Origin: a virus
Reading direction: 5' to 3' (one strand)
DNA: 47,564 nucleotides
Virus record (IMG/VR): IMGVR_UViG_3300024520_000117
Span: 1 to 47,564 of that record
Shown here: in pieces, positions 20,770 to 29,434 of the stretch
How positions within the stretch are numbered: position 1 is the first letter of the stretch
How the letters are laid out: each line of letters begins with the position of its first letter
Position numbers and translations under genes: made by a program
The notes under the pieces: model-generated
The model's database searches: none
What the model saw: the letters and a program-made list of their open reading frames with translations, nothing else
What the model was told of the DNA's origin: nothing

Positions 20770-21191
20770 GCGACATAAATAAACGAATCGCTGTTGAGGT
20801 TATGGGGTGGAGGCTAGTTGATTATACAGAACAAGGGCTTAAATACCATTCTGACTCAAAATGGGTTGAGAATGACCCGCCTATTGATGGTGATGGGTAC
20901 ATTCAATATCGTGGGGGTAGGCGAATGTCTGAGTTCGACTTCAAACCCGACACCGACATTGCTGATGCTTTCTTGGTTGTTGAGCGCATCAACGAATTAC
21001 ACTCTGATTGGAGATTTTGCTTACTAGGTGGCGATACAACGGACAGTGGTTTCTTTGGTTGGAAAGCAGAATGGTTTGGTTGTTTTGATGCTAAGAAAAA
21101 TTGCGGAGATAGACACGCTCAAGCATTTGCAGACACCGCGCCTATGGCAATATGTAAAGCTGCATTGAAAGTAATGGAGGGGAGTGAATGA
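20766..21191 (+). CDS. Phage ABA-sandwich-domain-like protein (141 aa)
   Basis: Starts at 20766 (ATGA overlap). DFKPDTDIADAFLVVERI in the centre and the ending FADTAPMAICKAALKVME follow the pattern of the phage ABA sandwich domain (PSTDIAxAxxV...TAPxAICxAALK). Frequent in phage early regions; function unknown. Confidence 0.7.
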   Translation: MSDINKRIAVEVMGWRLVDYTEQGLKYHSDSKWVENDPPIDGDGYIQYRGGRRMSEFDFKPDTDIADAFLVVERINELHSDWRFCLLGGDTTDSGFFGWKAEWFGCFDAKKNCGDRHAQAFADTAPMAICKAALKVMEGSE

Positions 21192-21316
21192 TTGAATTAC
21201 GCATATTAGTTAGAAAAGATTTACCGCCAGAAGATAATGAAGTCTTACAGTATCGAAAGCTATCTTGGTGGGGCAAATGGACAAGATGGAAAAACGTGGA
21301 GAAGGTTTATGAATGA
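21188..21316 (+). CDS. MIELR-type small protein, copy 2 (42 aa)
   Basis: A 42-residue protein starting MIELRILVRK and containing DNEVLQYRKLSWWGKW. It is related to the product at 12197-12358. Overlaps both neighbours (ATGA before, 8 bp after). Confidence 0.5.
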   Translation: MIELRILVRKDLPPEDNEVLQYRKLSWWGKWTRWKNVEKVYE

Positions 21317-21605
21317 CACACTTGAACGAGTCACAAGGGCTATACAGGGAGTAAGCACTGATATTGGGGCGCAAACTTATGATGATGCTTCAAAAGAATT
21401 TAAGCAATTTATGAAGGAGAAAGCCCAAGCAGCAATAGACGAACTAGAAGCGTGTGGTTATGTGAAGATTGATGATTTAATTGAGAAGGCTGACTCAGAA
21501 GATAATGGAATGGGTTGCCCTGATTGTGGGCAGAATCATTCAGCAATAGCAAGGGAATGGCTCAAGGAACAGAAGCCTGCACTTCCCGAGCGCGAGGGAT
21601 CATAG
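21309..21605 (+). CDS. Hypothetical 98-aa protein with CPDCGQNH motif
   Basis: Start at 21309 overlaps the previous stop. The C-terminal half has GCPDCGQNHSAIAREWL, a possible half zinc site. It is the last rightward gene and its TAG stop overlaps the end of the converging internal-virion gene by 6 bp, so no separate terminator fits between the two units. Confidence 0.55.
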   Translation: MNDTLERVTRAIQGVSTDIGAQTYDDASKEFKQFMKEKAQAAIDELEACGYVKIDDLIEKADSEDNGMGCPDCGQNHSAIAREWLKEQKPALPEREGS

Positions 21606-23795
21606 ATTTGAAACGGTTTGTTGCAGGTCGGCAGGGAGATCTCGGCTGGTCTGTTTTTCACTTGGGAAAAGCTGATTACCTACTTCTTCTGCATCTTCAA
21701 TTAATTGCTTTCCAACTTCAGCACTGAATTCTCCAAGGGTTGTCAGGTTTGCAATACCGGCACGCGCAATTCTTAGAAACGCGGCTCGTTTAACAACCAT
21801 ACTCGCCTCTTCAGATATAACCTTACCAAAAGCTCTGGCAGAAACCGGATTTGAAACAACATCGACAAGTAATTTAGAGCCGCCAAGAAATAAAAGGCCG
21901 CCTAATAAAGCACCAGCCCCGCCGCCAGCCGCCCCGCCACTGCCAGCGAGTGCCAGAAATGGCACCATACCACGCACGACCCCCTTTGCCCCGCCGATAC
22001 CAGCACGCCTGGCAATGAAGGTACTCCAGTTCGGTATAGGGGTATCGGCAATACTGATGGCTGCTTCAACCAATGAGTCAATAGCTTTTTCATCCATGCC
22101 GGTTTTTTTAAACAAGAAGCCAAGCGCATCTGCCCTTGTAGTATCCGCACCGATCTTACCTAAATTTTTAGCAAGTTTATCTGCATCCAGTTTAATCGCA
22201 CCGTTAGCGAGTTCTCTCATTGAGTCCTCAAATATGTTTGCAAGGACTCTCCCGCCTATTTCCTGAAATGTTTTGGGGCTAATAAGCCTGGATAACTCTT
22301 CCATCGCTTGTGGGCTGTCTATATCAATAACAATATTAGCAAGTTTATCCACTGTCATCCGTGTCGCTTCCTTGGAGGGGGCGACTGTTCCTCTTAACCC
22401 TGTTTTACGAACACTGCCAAATTTATTACCTGTCGCAGTTTCAAATAAGAAATTCATTGTCTCGGCATAATCAGCATCTATCGTTGCCAGACGTTCACCG
22501 ATTTCTTGTGCCCCCTCACCAATTCCGTTCTTTAAGATGTCTGATTTGACCCCCGCTTTTAATGGAGCCATCAGCCTTGCAAAAGCTGCTTTAGTGCCTT
22601 TCTCTGCTGTCCCTACCTGTTGATCGATTTTCAATAATAATTCATCCATCTGGGCAAGGGATTGGTCGGTTAGATTAAGAACATTCTCTTCAATAAAATT
22701 AATCATGCCTTCAGTTGCTTTTGCCGCCTCGATAGATTCTTTTGTTTCTACCTTCGCAGTTTCTTTCCCAATAAAATCAGTGGGAACCTCTGCTACTTTC
22801 TTTTTCGCTGGTCTGCGTTTTTTTAATTCAAGCAGTATCTCGTTGGCAACCTGTCTTGTATTTTCAGGATTGTAAGATACTTTAAGCCTGTTAGCCTCAA
22901 GGAATAATTCACCATACCTGTCTTCAAATTTAGCCCCGACTGTTTTAACGAGGGTTCTGGACTGGTCAAATATCTTGGTGCCTAATTTAGCTGTTGACAT
23001 CAGCGGGACGAGTCGGGACGGGAGTTCATCTTTCATTTTTTTAAGTGCTTCTTCAGACGCAATGCCGACATCCCTTGCCCTGCTGCCAATAATCGGGAAA
23101 CGTCCAAGTACATTCACTATCCCTTTCCCGAGTTGTCTTTTCCCGAGTTGGAATGGGGCAAGTTTAACGCCTTGTTCTGCTGCTGCTTCAGCAATGTCTT
23201 CTTCAGCCTTGCCTATTCCTGTGGCTAGTCTGCCAGTTGTCCTGCCTGTTATTCTTATTGCCCCTGCCGTGCCGCCTGTTGCAATTTCAAGTAATGCTTC
23301 ACCAGAGGCAATACGCCTTAACTCTTCATCGGACAGTCCTGTTTCTTCCCTTGCTCCTTCAGGCAAGATGCCCAGAAATTCCAGTCCTTCCAGTGTTGCT
23401 TCGGGGGCTACTGCACCTGCCACTACTCCAGTTAAACCCCCTGCCGCTGCCCCGGTGATCGGGTTTATAAGCGGATTTACCGGGGGCACCCTTAACCCAG
23501 CCTGCATCCCTGCCAATCCCCCCATGATAATCGTGCCTAATCTTTCCAGTTCAAGCGGGTCTTCTTCAATATCCGTACCCATAGCACGCTGGATAACACG
23601 TTTTACAATGCCGGGAGTTTCCTGTTGTTCCGGTAGTGGTAAGCCGGTAGGACCGGATCGGGCAGCAGAGATAACAGGCGTTGATCCTTTTATTTCATCG
23701 TCCGTTGCCCTACGCACACTGGGGGTTTCATCCACTTCAACTGGGATCGAACCTTCCAGTTCTTCCTCTGTTGGTTTTCTTAATATTACAGCCAT
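21600..23795 (-). CDS. Large internal virion / DNA-ejection protein candidate (731 aa)
   Basis: A 731-residue protein, last gene of the late operon. It has a disordered acidic start, Gly/Ala-rich hydrophobic patches (about 95-125 and again near 615-640, GGAAGGGAGALLGGLLFLGG) and long charged helical parts between. Such Gly/Ala membrane-active patches are typical of podovirus ejection proteins that form a channel during DNA entry. No lytic transglycosylase motif is visible. Function inferred from position and composition. It follows the 587-residue gene with a one-base overlap (TAATG). Confidence 0.5.
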   Translation of the reverse strand: MAVILRKPTEEELEGSIPVEVDETPSVRRATDDEIKGSTPVISAARSGPTGLPLPEQQETPGIVKRVIQRAMGTDIEEDPLELERLGTIIMGGLAGMQAGLRVPPVNPLINPITGAAAGGLTGVVAGAVAPEATLEGLEFLGILPEGAREETGLSDEELRRIASGEALLEIATGGTAGAIRITGRTTGRLATGIGKAEEDIAEAAAEQGVKLAPFQLGKRQLGKGIVNVLGRFPIIGSRARDVGIASEEALKKMKDELPSRLVPLMSTAKLGTKIFDQSRTLVKTVGAKFEDRYGELFLEANRLKVSYNPENTRQVANEILLELKKRRPAKKKVAEVPTDFIGKETAKVETKESIEAAKATEGMINFIEENVLNLTDQSLAQMDELLLKIDQQVGTAEKGTKAAFARLMAPLKAGVKSDILKNGIGEGAQEIGERLATIDADYAETMNFLFETATGNKFGSVRKTGLRGTVAPSKEATRMTVDKLANIVIDIDSPQAMEELSRLISPKTFQEIGGRVLANIFEDSMRELANGAIKLDADKLAKNLGKIGADTTRADALGFLFKKTGMDEKAIDSLVEAAISIADTPIPNWSTFIARRAGIGGAKGVVRGMVPFLALAGSGGAAGGGAGALLGGLLFLGGSKLLVDVVSNPVSARAFGKVISEEASMVVKRAAFLRIARAGIANLTTLGEFSAEVGKQLIEDAEEVGNQLFPSEKQTSRDLPADLQQTVSNL

Positions 23796-25558
23796 TATTC
23801 TACAATAAATTGTTCGCCATCAGGCGCAGTAAATATTTTTTTACCATCTTTGGTATTGGCGGTATGTTTAGCCCCTTCGGGGAGTCCTTCAGGCAATTCT
23901 TCTGCTGGCGTTTTCCGTCTGATCTGATCCTCAAATTGTTTTTTCAGCTTCTTGAATTTTGCCGCATCGTTGCTAAGTCTTCGCTTGGTAACGGCATTAG
24001 CTTCGGCTGTTGTTTTTGTGTCGCCAGCAGCAATCCCCACATCTCTTGCGATTTGCGCTGCGGCTAATCCTGCGGCAATGGCACTGATATTGGCGTCTTC
24101 ACTGACACCTATGTTTGCGACAGCATCCTCTGCGATTCGTACCTCTTCCTTATTAAGATTGCCTTTGAAATTAACAAATAAATCAATGGTAATCTGGCGA
24201 GACAGACGATTAAAATCTTCTTTCTTTGAAAGATCGCCCACATTTTTAATCCCGATGGAATTAGCTGACTTGTCTATATCAATACCTAGGTCAGCAGCGA
24301 ATCCTTGTAACGAGGTTATCAATGGCTGCAAGCTACCTGTCTGTACTACCCCTTCAGTGTCAGGCGCAGCAGCGATTTCGGTGAGTAAATCTGCCATCTG
24401 TTCTAGGTTCTGTGTCGCAGTGACAGCCGCATCACCTCTGTCGATAAAATCAACCATTTTTTCTCCAGCCCCTTTACCTCTTGCTTTCTGGAATTCAGTT
24501 TCAACTTCAGATGCGCCGACCTGTATCGTTGTAGTCGCCGCACCGAAGCGACCTTCAACTGATGCTGAAGATGTCCCATCATCATTCTCAGTAAATTCAA
24601 CCCTTGCGTTCTCCCCGGCAGGGATGCCCAGTTTTTTGCCTAAAATTGAATCACCGCTTACAACCTTGGATCTTTTCTTCACTTTTGGTTCTTGTTTTAA
24701 CTGTTCCTGTGTCTTCAACCCGAACGCCCCAGCTATCTCTGGCTGGCGTTGCAACGCCTTCAATGCCAGTGCGTCAAGAGGTTCAGGTAGTCTTGAATTG
24801 ACAGCAAAGATATCATCAACCGTTTCCATCCTGATAGTATTGTCTTGTGCAAACTGGATTATATCAGGGATTCTTTTGGCGAGTTCCCCTCTTTTTTTAA
24901 TGTCATTCGATTTCCAGAAAGCCTCATGGTTATCAGTATTTTCTACTAATGTTTTAAAAAATTCATCATCCCCTTTTGCCGCGAGAGCGAACCCAGGATA
25001 TATTTCTCGCAACGCTGCGGTGTCTGCTGCTGCTTCAGGGTTGTTTAGTAACTCGTTTAAATCAATCGTGATCCCCGGCAACGTGGCTTCAAGGTTTTTC
25101 CCCATAGAAGCCAGAGCAGCAGCCTTTTGGTCTGAGCCTAATTCAGATTTAACAATATCTACCCCTTTCAGAAGGGTTGATGTATAGGCATCTGTTCGCT
25201 CTATCTGATTTTTAGTCCTGAGTATTTCTTCTTCTCTTGCTTGTTTTTCAAGTTCAATGGATGGTAGATCATCCCCACGAAACCCAGCAGAGAAAGTAGT
25301 GAGTATTAACCCAATAGCCCCCAGTGGGTCGTCCTTGAACGTGGGTATCCCGCCTCTGCCTCCTCTGCCGCGTCTTCTCCCCTGCCCTGAGATGCCGCCC
25401 GGTTCAAGCAATTCTTCTTCTGCGGTAGGGATACGTTCTGGCTGTTGTTCTACCAGTGTCCTCGCCGTATCGACATCTGTGCCGCCAGCACCGCCCAACT
25501 GTTGTTGACTGATAAGATCCTGTATACCAGTTGCAACTCCGAGTCCTACGTTAGCCAT
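23795..25558 (-). CDS. Internal virion / ejection protein candidate (587 aa)
   Basis: ATG at 25558, which overlaps the upstream stop by 8 bp and has GGAGGTAA at a suitable distance; ATG at 25564 is also possible. The N-terminal 100 residues are Gln/Glu/Gly-rich and include a basic RRRGRGGRGG stretch; the rest is helical and charged. It is the middle gene of three that probably form the inner ejection complex. No recognised domain. Confidence 0.5.
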   Translation of the reverse strand: MANVGLGVATGIQDLISQQQLGGAGGTDVDTARTLVEQQPERIPTAEEELLEPGGISGQGRRRGRGGRGGIPTFKDDPLGAIGLILTTFSAGFRGDDLPSIELEKQAREEEILRTKNQIERTDAYTSTLLKGVDIVKSELGSDQKAAALASMGKNLEATLPGITIDLNELLNNPEAAADTAALREIYPGFALAAKGDDEFFKTLVENTDNHEAFWKSNDIKKRGELAKRIPDIIQFAQDNTIRMETVDDIFAVNSRLPEPLDALALKALQRQPEIAGAFGLKTQEQLKQEPKVKKRSKVVSGDSILGKKLGIPAGENARVEFTENDDGTSSASVEGRFGAATTTIQVGASEVETEFQKARGKGAGEKMVDFIDRGDAAVTATQNLEQMADLLTEIAAAPDTEGVVQTGSLQPLITSLQGFAADLGIDIDKSANSIGIKNVGDLSKKEDFNRLSRQITIDLFVNFKGNLNKEEVRIAEDAVANIGVSEDANISAIAAGLAAAQIARDVGIAAGDTKTTAEANAVTKRRLSNDAAKFKKLKKQFEDQIRRKTPAEELPEGLPEGAKHTANTKDGKKIFTAPDGEQFIVE

Positions 25559-26675
25559 GATCATTTACCTCCGCCATGCCCTTAACCGCACTGAGCATCA
25601 CGCCCATGACATCGATCAGGTTCAGTGTGTAGCCATCACCGACACCAAAGGCGTTTTTAAATTCCTCTGCCATCGGACCGATATGTTTAATCTTGTCGCC
25701 GGTGTAATGCCATGTGTAGATCGGCAGATTGATAATCTGTTTCAGTATCTTCTGTGTATTGATCTCATGGATGTTTTCTTTCAGGCTGCTGTGGGAGAAT
25801 AATCCGGCTACCGCGCCTGCTCCGGCAATAATATCAGCGATGTTTGCATCTTCATTTGTACTAGTAGTCGTGTCGCCAGCGTTAATTCTACTATTTAGCA
25901 GGTCTGCCCCAAGCGCCCCAGGATTAACGCCAACACCAGTAGCAAGGCCAAGCCCCAAGCCACCAGTCTGATTTATAAGTAGAATACGGTTTAAAAATGC
26001 CTGTTGTTCCAGTTTACTCTGGAACTGTCCGGCACTACTGGATAGATTGGCGAGGAACTGGCCTCTGGCTGAAGTTAATTGCCCCTGTGCCAATGGGAAA
26101 TTCAGTTTGGCTTGCGCCGCCTTCGCAGATAATCCTCTGGTCAGTTGCCCACGCTGGCGTATGGACTCTTCGCCAACGCCTTCCAGACGGTTCAATGTCG
26201 GGGTATCTGTGGGTCGCAGTCCTGCGCCGGGGGAAATTTCCTGTGTGATCTGTTCAAGTACGCGCTGGGTATCAACATCAATATCACTGATGCCAATCTC
26301 ACGTTGTTTACCAAACAGTTCATCTATAAAAGCCGCAGTTTCGGGGTCTACCCTGCCGCCACGTTTGATTGCTTCCAGTTCAATCTTTGCAATCTCTTCT
26401 TGTAATGGCAGCAGTCGCTCTGCCTGCAATAATTGTGCCTTTTCAAGTCGATCTCTGATCCCTTGGAATTGCGTTGTATTAATAATCTTCTGGTTTAGCG
26501 AATCAAATAATCCCCCTTGAAATTCGCCCTGTGTTGTAAGCTGAGACAGCACAAAATCAGTGAGTTCTATTTGTTTATTGATTAAGGTTTTTTCTTCTTC
26601 CGATAGCCCCTTAGCAGCCCCAGATGCCACCGTAGTTTCAGAGCCACCACCAAAGAAGCCTTTTAGAAAGCTCAT
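25551..26675 (-). CDS. Virion protein with C-terminal S74 intramolecular chaperone-like domain
   Basis: A 374-residue protein. The N-terminal 290 residues are helical with coiled-coil stretches; the last about 80 match the peptidase S74 domain: SLKENIHEIN, LPIYTWHYTGD and HIGPMAEEFKNAFG. In tail spikes this domain trimerises the protein and is then cut off after a Ser-Lys dyad (Ser and Lys of SSLK are present). Its place beside ejection proteins, with no beta-rich receptor domain, is unusual. It may be an internal or tail-tip protein. Confidence 0.7.
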   Translation of the reverse strand: MSFLKGFFGGGSETTVASGAAKGLSEEEKTLINKQIELTDFVLSQLTTQGEFQGGLFDSLNQKIINTTQFQGIRDRLEKAQLLQAERLLPLQEEIAKIELEAIKRGGRVDPETAAFIDELFGKQREIGISDIDVDTQRVLEQITQEISPGAGLRPTDTPTLNRLEGVGEESIRQRGQLTRGLSAKAAQAKLNFPLAQGQLTSARGQFLANLSSSAGQFQSKLEQQAFLNRILLINQTGGLGLGLATGVGVNPGALGADLLNSRINAGDTTTSTNEDANIADIIAGAGAVAGLFSHSSLKENIHEINTQKILKQIINLPIYTWHYTGDKIKHIGPMAEEFKNAFGVGDGYTLNLIDVMGVMLSAVKGMAEVNDHG

Positions 26676-26676
26676 T

Positions 26677-27093
26677 TCAAGCGATCCTCTTTATCAACAT
26701 ATTGCCGGAGGAATAAACCCTGAAATTCCAGTGCTTTTTAAGTATCTTTTTCCAGAATTTTTGTTCAAACCTTACGCTTGCAGCAACAGCACCGATCCCG
26801 GCTGCCGCGAAACACGCGAACGCCCTGTCCAGTAATAATTTTGTAACCCTTGCCCTTTGCATATCATTAATTCCTTTCTTGAAAGATAAATATTCAAGCA
26901 TCCCTATTGGTTGCCCGATCAATATCTGAATACACGCCAGTATCTCTCCTTCGTTTTCTGCTACCAGCCACCAATTACTTATCCCATCCCAGTTCATATC
27001 TTCAAAATATTCATTAACCTCGCTAGTCACCAAGCCCTTTATGATCCCGCATTCATTATCGTGTGCCGGTCTTATTTCAATTTTCGTTGACAT
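26677..27093 (-). CDS. GNAT-like acetyltransferase
   Basis: A 138-residue protein with the GNAT outline: IEIRPAHDNECGIIKGLVT, WWLVAENEGEILACIQILIG (strands beta2-beta4) and ARVTKLLLDRAFACFAAAGIGAVAASV. The acetyl-CoA loop Q/R-x-x-G-x-G/A is not clear, so activity is uncertain. Similar proteins lie among structural genes of several podoviruses. TAATG overlap with the gene before it. Confidence 0.55.
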   Translation of the reverse strand: MSTKIEIRPAHDNECGIIKGLVTSEVNEYFEDMNWDGISNWWLVAENEGEILACIQILIGQPIGMLEYLSFKKGINDMQRARVTKLLLDRAFACFAAAGIGAVAASVRFEQKFWKKILKKHWNFRVYSSGNMLIKRIA

Positions 27094-27416
27094 TATCGTG
27101 TGAGTAAAGCCTTCTTTATAGCGTCATCTATTTTCTTTTCCAAAGCAGCGTCTTCTGCCTTCCGTTGTATTTTAGATGATTTTATATTTTCGAGTCGGAC
27201 TGTTTCTTCCGCTGCGTTCTGTTCAGTCTGTAATTGTGCTCTGGTTTTGTAACCAGGCTTGTCTTTTTCTGCCAGATAAGCCCCACGATATTTGTCAATC
27301 TTGGCTTGGACAGCCCCCTCGCCCAGTTTCTCAATCGACAAGGCGTGCGCGACCCATGACCGGGGATCGACAACTACGTGTCCGATGATTGCATACTCTT
27401 CATCTGTTAAATTCAT
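27093..27416 (-). CDS. Hypothetical 107-aa helical protein
   Basis: A soluble protein with an N-terminal DEEYAIIGHVVVDPRSWVAHAL and a Lys/Glu/Ala-rich coiled C-terminus. It sits in the late operon between a tail-fibre gene and the GNAT-like gene. No recognised family. Confidence 0.5.
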   Translation of the reverse strand: MNLTDEEYAIIGHVVVDPRSWVAHALSIEKLGEGAVQAKIDKYRGAYLAEKDKPGYKTRAQLQTEQNAAEETVRLENIKSSKIQRKAEDAALEKKIDDAIKKALLTR

Positions 27417-27424
27417 ACATCACC

Positions 27425-28468
27425 TTAAAATAAAAGACAGCCTGAAAAGGAAGTTGCCGCTGTTGCCAAAGCCCCACCAACAATACCGCAAGTTTTGTTT
27501 GTTCCCGCCACAGTTGCAGTTACCGTTGCCGTGTCTGCTGCATCCATGTCTAAAAATCTCGCAAAAGTAAATGAATATATATCATCCATATCATTTGCAT
27601 TATCATTTCGGCAAACCTGTACGTCTTGGTTGGACGTTACAAGATGTATAGTAATAGCGTCGGATGCTGCATCCAGCCCATTAACAAATACGGTTCCGGT
27701 CAATAAGTATCTCCCTGTTACCGGAGCCGTAAAAGTGTCTGCTGCAAAATCGCTCCCCTGATCAAATATTTCAGTATCAAAGTCTACTGTTGCCACAGTG
27801 CCGTCACCTGTGACGTTTGTATCTGTTGCGCTGTTGTAGGCAGAAAAAGCGGGTTGGGTCGTGTTTGTGTAGTTGCCACCGACAACCAACGCGCCATCTA
27901 ATTGTGTCGCCCCAGCATCAACCCATAATGCGTAATTGTTTGTGCCGCCTTCGGTTGGGGCATCTTTGATATAAACCGTGGCCGCAGATGTGACCGTCCC
28001 TGTGGCTGTGATATTAGGTTCAATCACATAAAGAGAAGTGGCTAATGCTGTCGTGCCAGTTGGGATAGTGATTGCGTTGCCAGCCAAGATAGCAACCCGG
28101 TGTGTGTTTTCTGTAGTATCGGCAGTGAAGGCGAGAGGATCGAGGTTGAGAAACCCGGTATCTGCAACAGCCTGCCAGCCGAGTTTTAGCGAATCTGTGC
28201 CACCAACCCTGAAATCCACAACATCATCAGTGTCAGCCGTAATCGAGGTATCGCCATCGCCATCAATGATGAGTTCGTTGCCGTCGAGGTCTTTTGTTTT
28301 CGTTGCAGGCCAGCCGAGGTCTTCGCCATTGTCCGTGATCTGAGTAAATGACGAATTGAGGTCACTTGCGGTCAATATTTCTCCCGCCGAAAATGTTTTA
28401 AAAGGACTTACGGCATAGAACCGACAAGGCCACATTAATAAGGTTAATAATTTATTTATCATATTCAT
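27425..28468 (-). CDS. Tail fibre-like protein with C1q-like C-terminus
   Basis: A 347-residue beta-rich protein. After a short hydrophobic start comes a repetitive stem (LGWPATKTKDLDGNELIIDGDGDTSI...), then a jelly-roll-like end (about 215-347) with VDFDTEIFDQGSDF and FTAPVTGRYLLTGTVFVNG, the C1q/TNF-like pattern. Such trimeric domains form the tip of phage fibres. It probably binds the host surface. Late-operon location supports a virion role. Confidence 0.65.
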   Translation of the reverse strand: MNMINKLLTLLMWPCRFYAVSPFKTFSAGEILTASDLNSSFTQITDNGEDLGWPATKTKDLDGNELIIDGDGDTSITADTDDVVDFRVGGTDSLKLGWQAVADTGFLNLDPLAFTADTTENTHRVAILAGNAITIPTGTTALATSLYVIEPNITATGTVTSAATVYIKDAPTEGGTNNYALWVDAGATQLDGALVVGGNYTNTTQPAFSAYNSATDTNVTGDGTVATVDFDTEIFDQGSDFAADTFTAPVTGRYLLTGTVFVNGLDAASDAITIHLVTSNQDVQVCRNDNANDMDDIYSFTFARFLDMDAADTATVTATVAGTNKTCGIVGGALATAATSFSGCLLF

Positions 28469-28493
28469 TCAGTCCATTATAGTAGATTGCATA

Positions 28494-29057
28494 TTATTTT
28501 GGGAATACGTCTGCTGCAAAGAAATAAACAATAATATGATTATTTACTATTGCATCTTGTGAAATTATAAAGTTTTGGTCAGCATCCCAATCAAATCCTG
28601 CCGCATTTGCTGCCGATATAGATGTATCTACTACTCCATTTGCATAAGCAATAATATTAGCATGAGTATCGTCTACATAATGGAGATATGCCTGTAGTTC
28701 TTGAAAGGTTGCCCCACCCCCATCTGTTGCTTCTGAAACTGTCACTGTATTTAATTTTATTGTGCCAGTAACATTACCTCCTGTGTCGCCCATCCAAAAG
28801 GCTCTTATTCTTATTCTGTCTCCCACTTGTGTTAAAGTATTTGCTGCACAGACTATTGTTACTAAATCTTGCGCGGTGTTATCCGCCCCCGCTGTTCCAG
28901 TACCGCTTACAGAGTTTGTATCTAATGTACGAACTATACTTAATTCACTTGCTGCAACTGGAGTATGCTGTGCCAGTGTTAGATGGTAATTTTGGCCGAG
29001 TGTCCCACCATCAAGCGTCTGTTGGCTGTCATGTGTATCTGGCGTAAAGATAAGCAT
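28494..29057 (-). CDS. Putative tail-associated beta protein (187 aa)
   Basis: Overlaps the previous stop by one base (TAATG). A beta-strand- and Asn/Thr/Gly-rich protein (LSIVRTLDTNSVSGTGTAG...VNNHIIVYFFAADVF) with no cysteine cluster. The composition is that of receptor-binding or fibre proteins. Family not recognised. Confidence 0.5.
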   Translation of the reverse strand: MLIFTPDTHDSQQTLDGGTLGQNYHLTLAQHTPVAASELSIVRTLDTNSVSGTGTAGADNTAQDLVTIVCAANTLTQVGDRIRIRAFWMGDTGGNVTGTIKLNTVTVSEATDGGGATFQELQAYLHYVDDTHANIIAYANGVVDTSISAANAAGFDWDADQNFIISQDAIVNNHIIVYFFAADVFPK

Positions 29058-29434
29058 TAGTTCACCGTCACCGAGAGTTGATGTTCTTCGCCATAGAGCG
29101 TGAACGTGACAGCATTGCCTGTGCCTGTTCGCACCGCTATATTCCCCGAGGTATTATTCAGCCACAAGTTCGCAGGTTCCCACTCTACTGATTGGTCTGC
29201 GGCTAACGAAATATCATAGAATAACGCAGTTGTCTGATCATACGTTGTCCCGTTGACATCATGGAAAACCCTGTATGTCGCCGCACTACCACTGGTATTG
29301 CAAATAGACATACTATTTACCTTCGTCTTGGTATTGCTCGGCAGCGTGTAGATGCTGACCGCCGTGGTATTGGCGGGTCGTGACTGTCCAAGCTGTAATG
29401 AGGGGGTCGGATCGAGTATGACTTCATCAGTCAT
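29057..29434 (-). CDS. Putative virion protein, jelly-roll-like (125 aa)
   Basis: Start at 29434 overlaps the upstream stop (ATGACTGA); the ATG at 29461 is too deep in the upstream gene. The product is a small beta domain: STKTKVNSMSICNTSGSAATYRVF-type strands with WEPANLWLNNTSGNIAVRTG. Such short proteins in podovirus tails bind the nozzle or fibre. Role inferred. Confidence 0.5.
   Translation of the reverse strand: MTDEVILDPTPSLQLGQSRPANTTAVSIYTLPSNTKTKVNSMSICNTSGSAATYRVFHDVNGTTYDQTTALFYDISLAADQSVEWEPANLWLNNTSGNIAVRTGTGNAVTFTLYGEEHQLSVTVN

Noticed and set aside
23952-25187. Long plus-strand frame (411 codons) opposite the internal virion genes, with another at 22975-23808
   Set aside because: Ser/Ala/Pro-rich antisense shadows without ribosome sites; the minus-strand genes are in operon context with overlaps.
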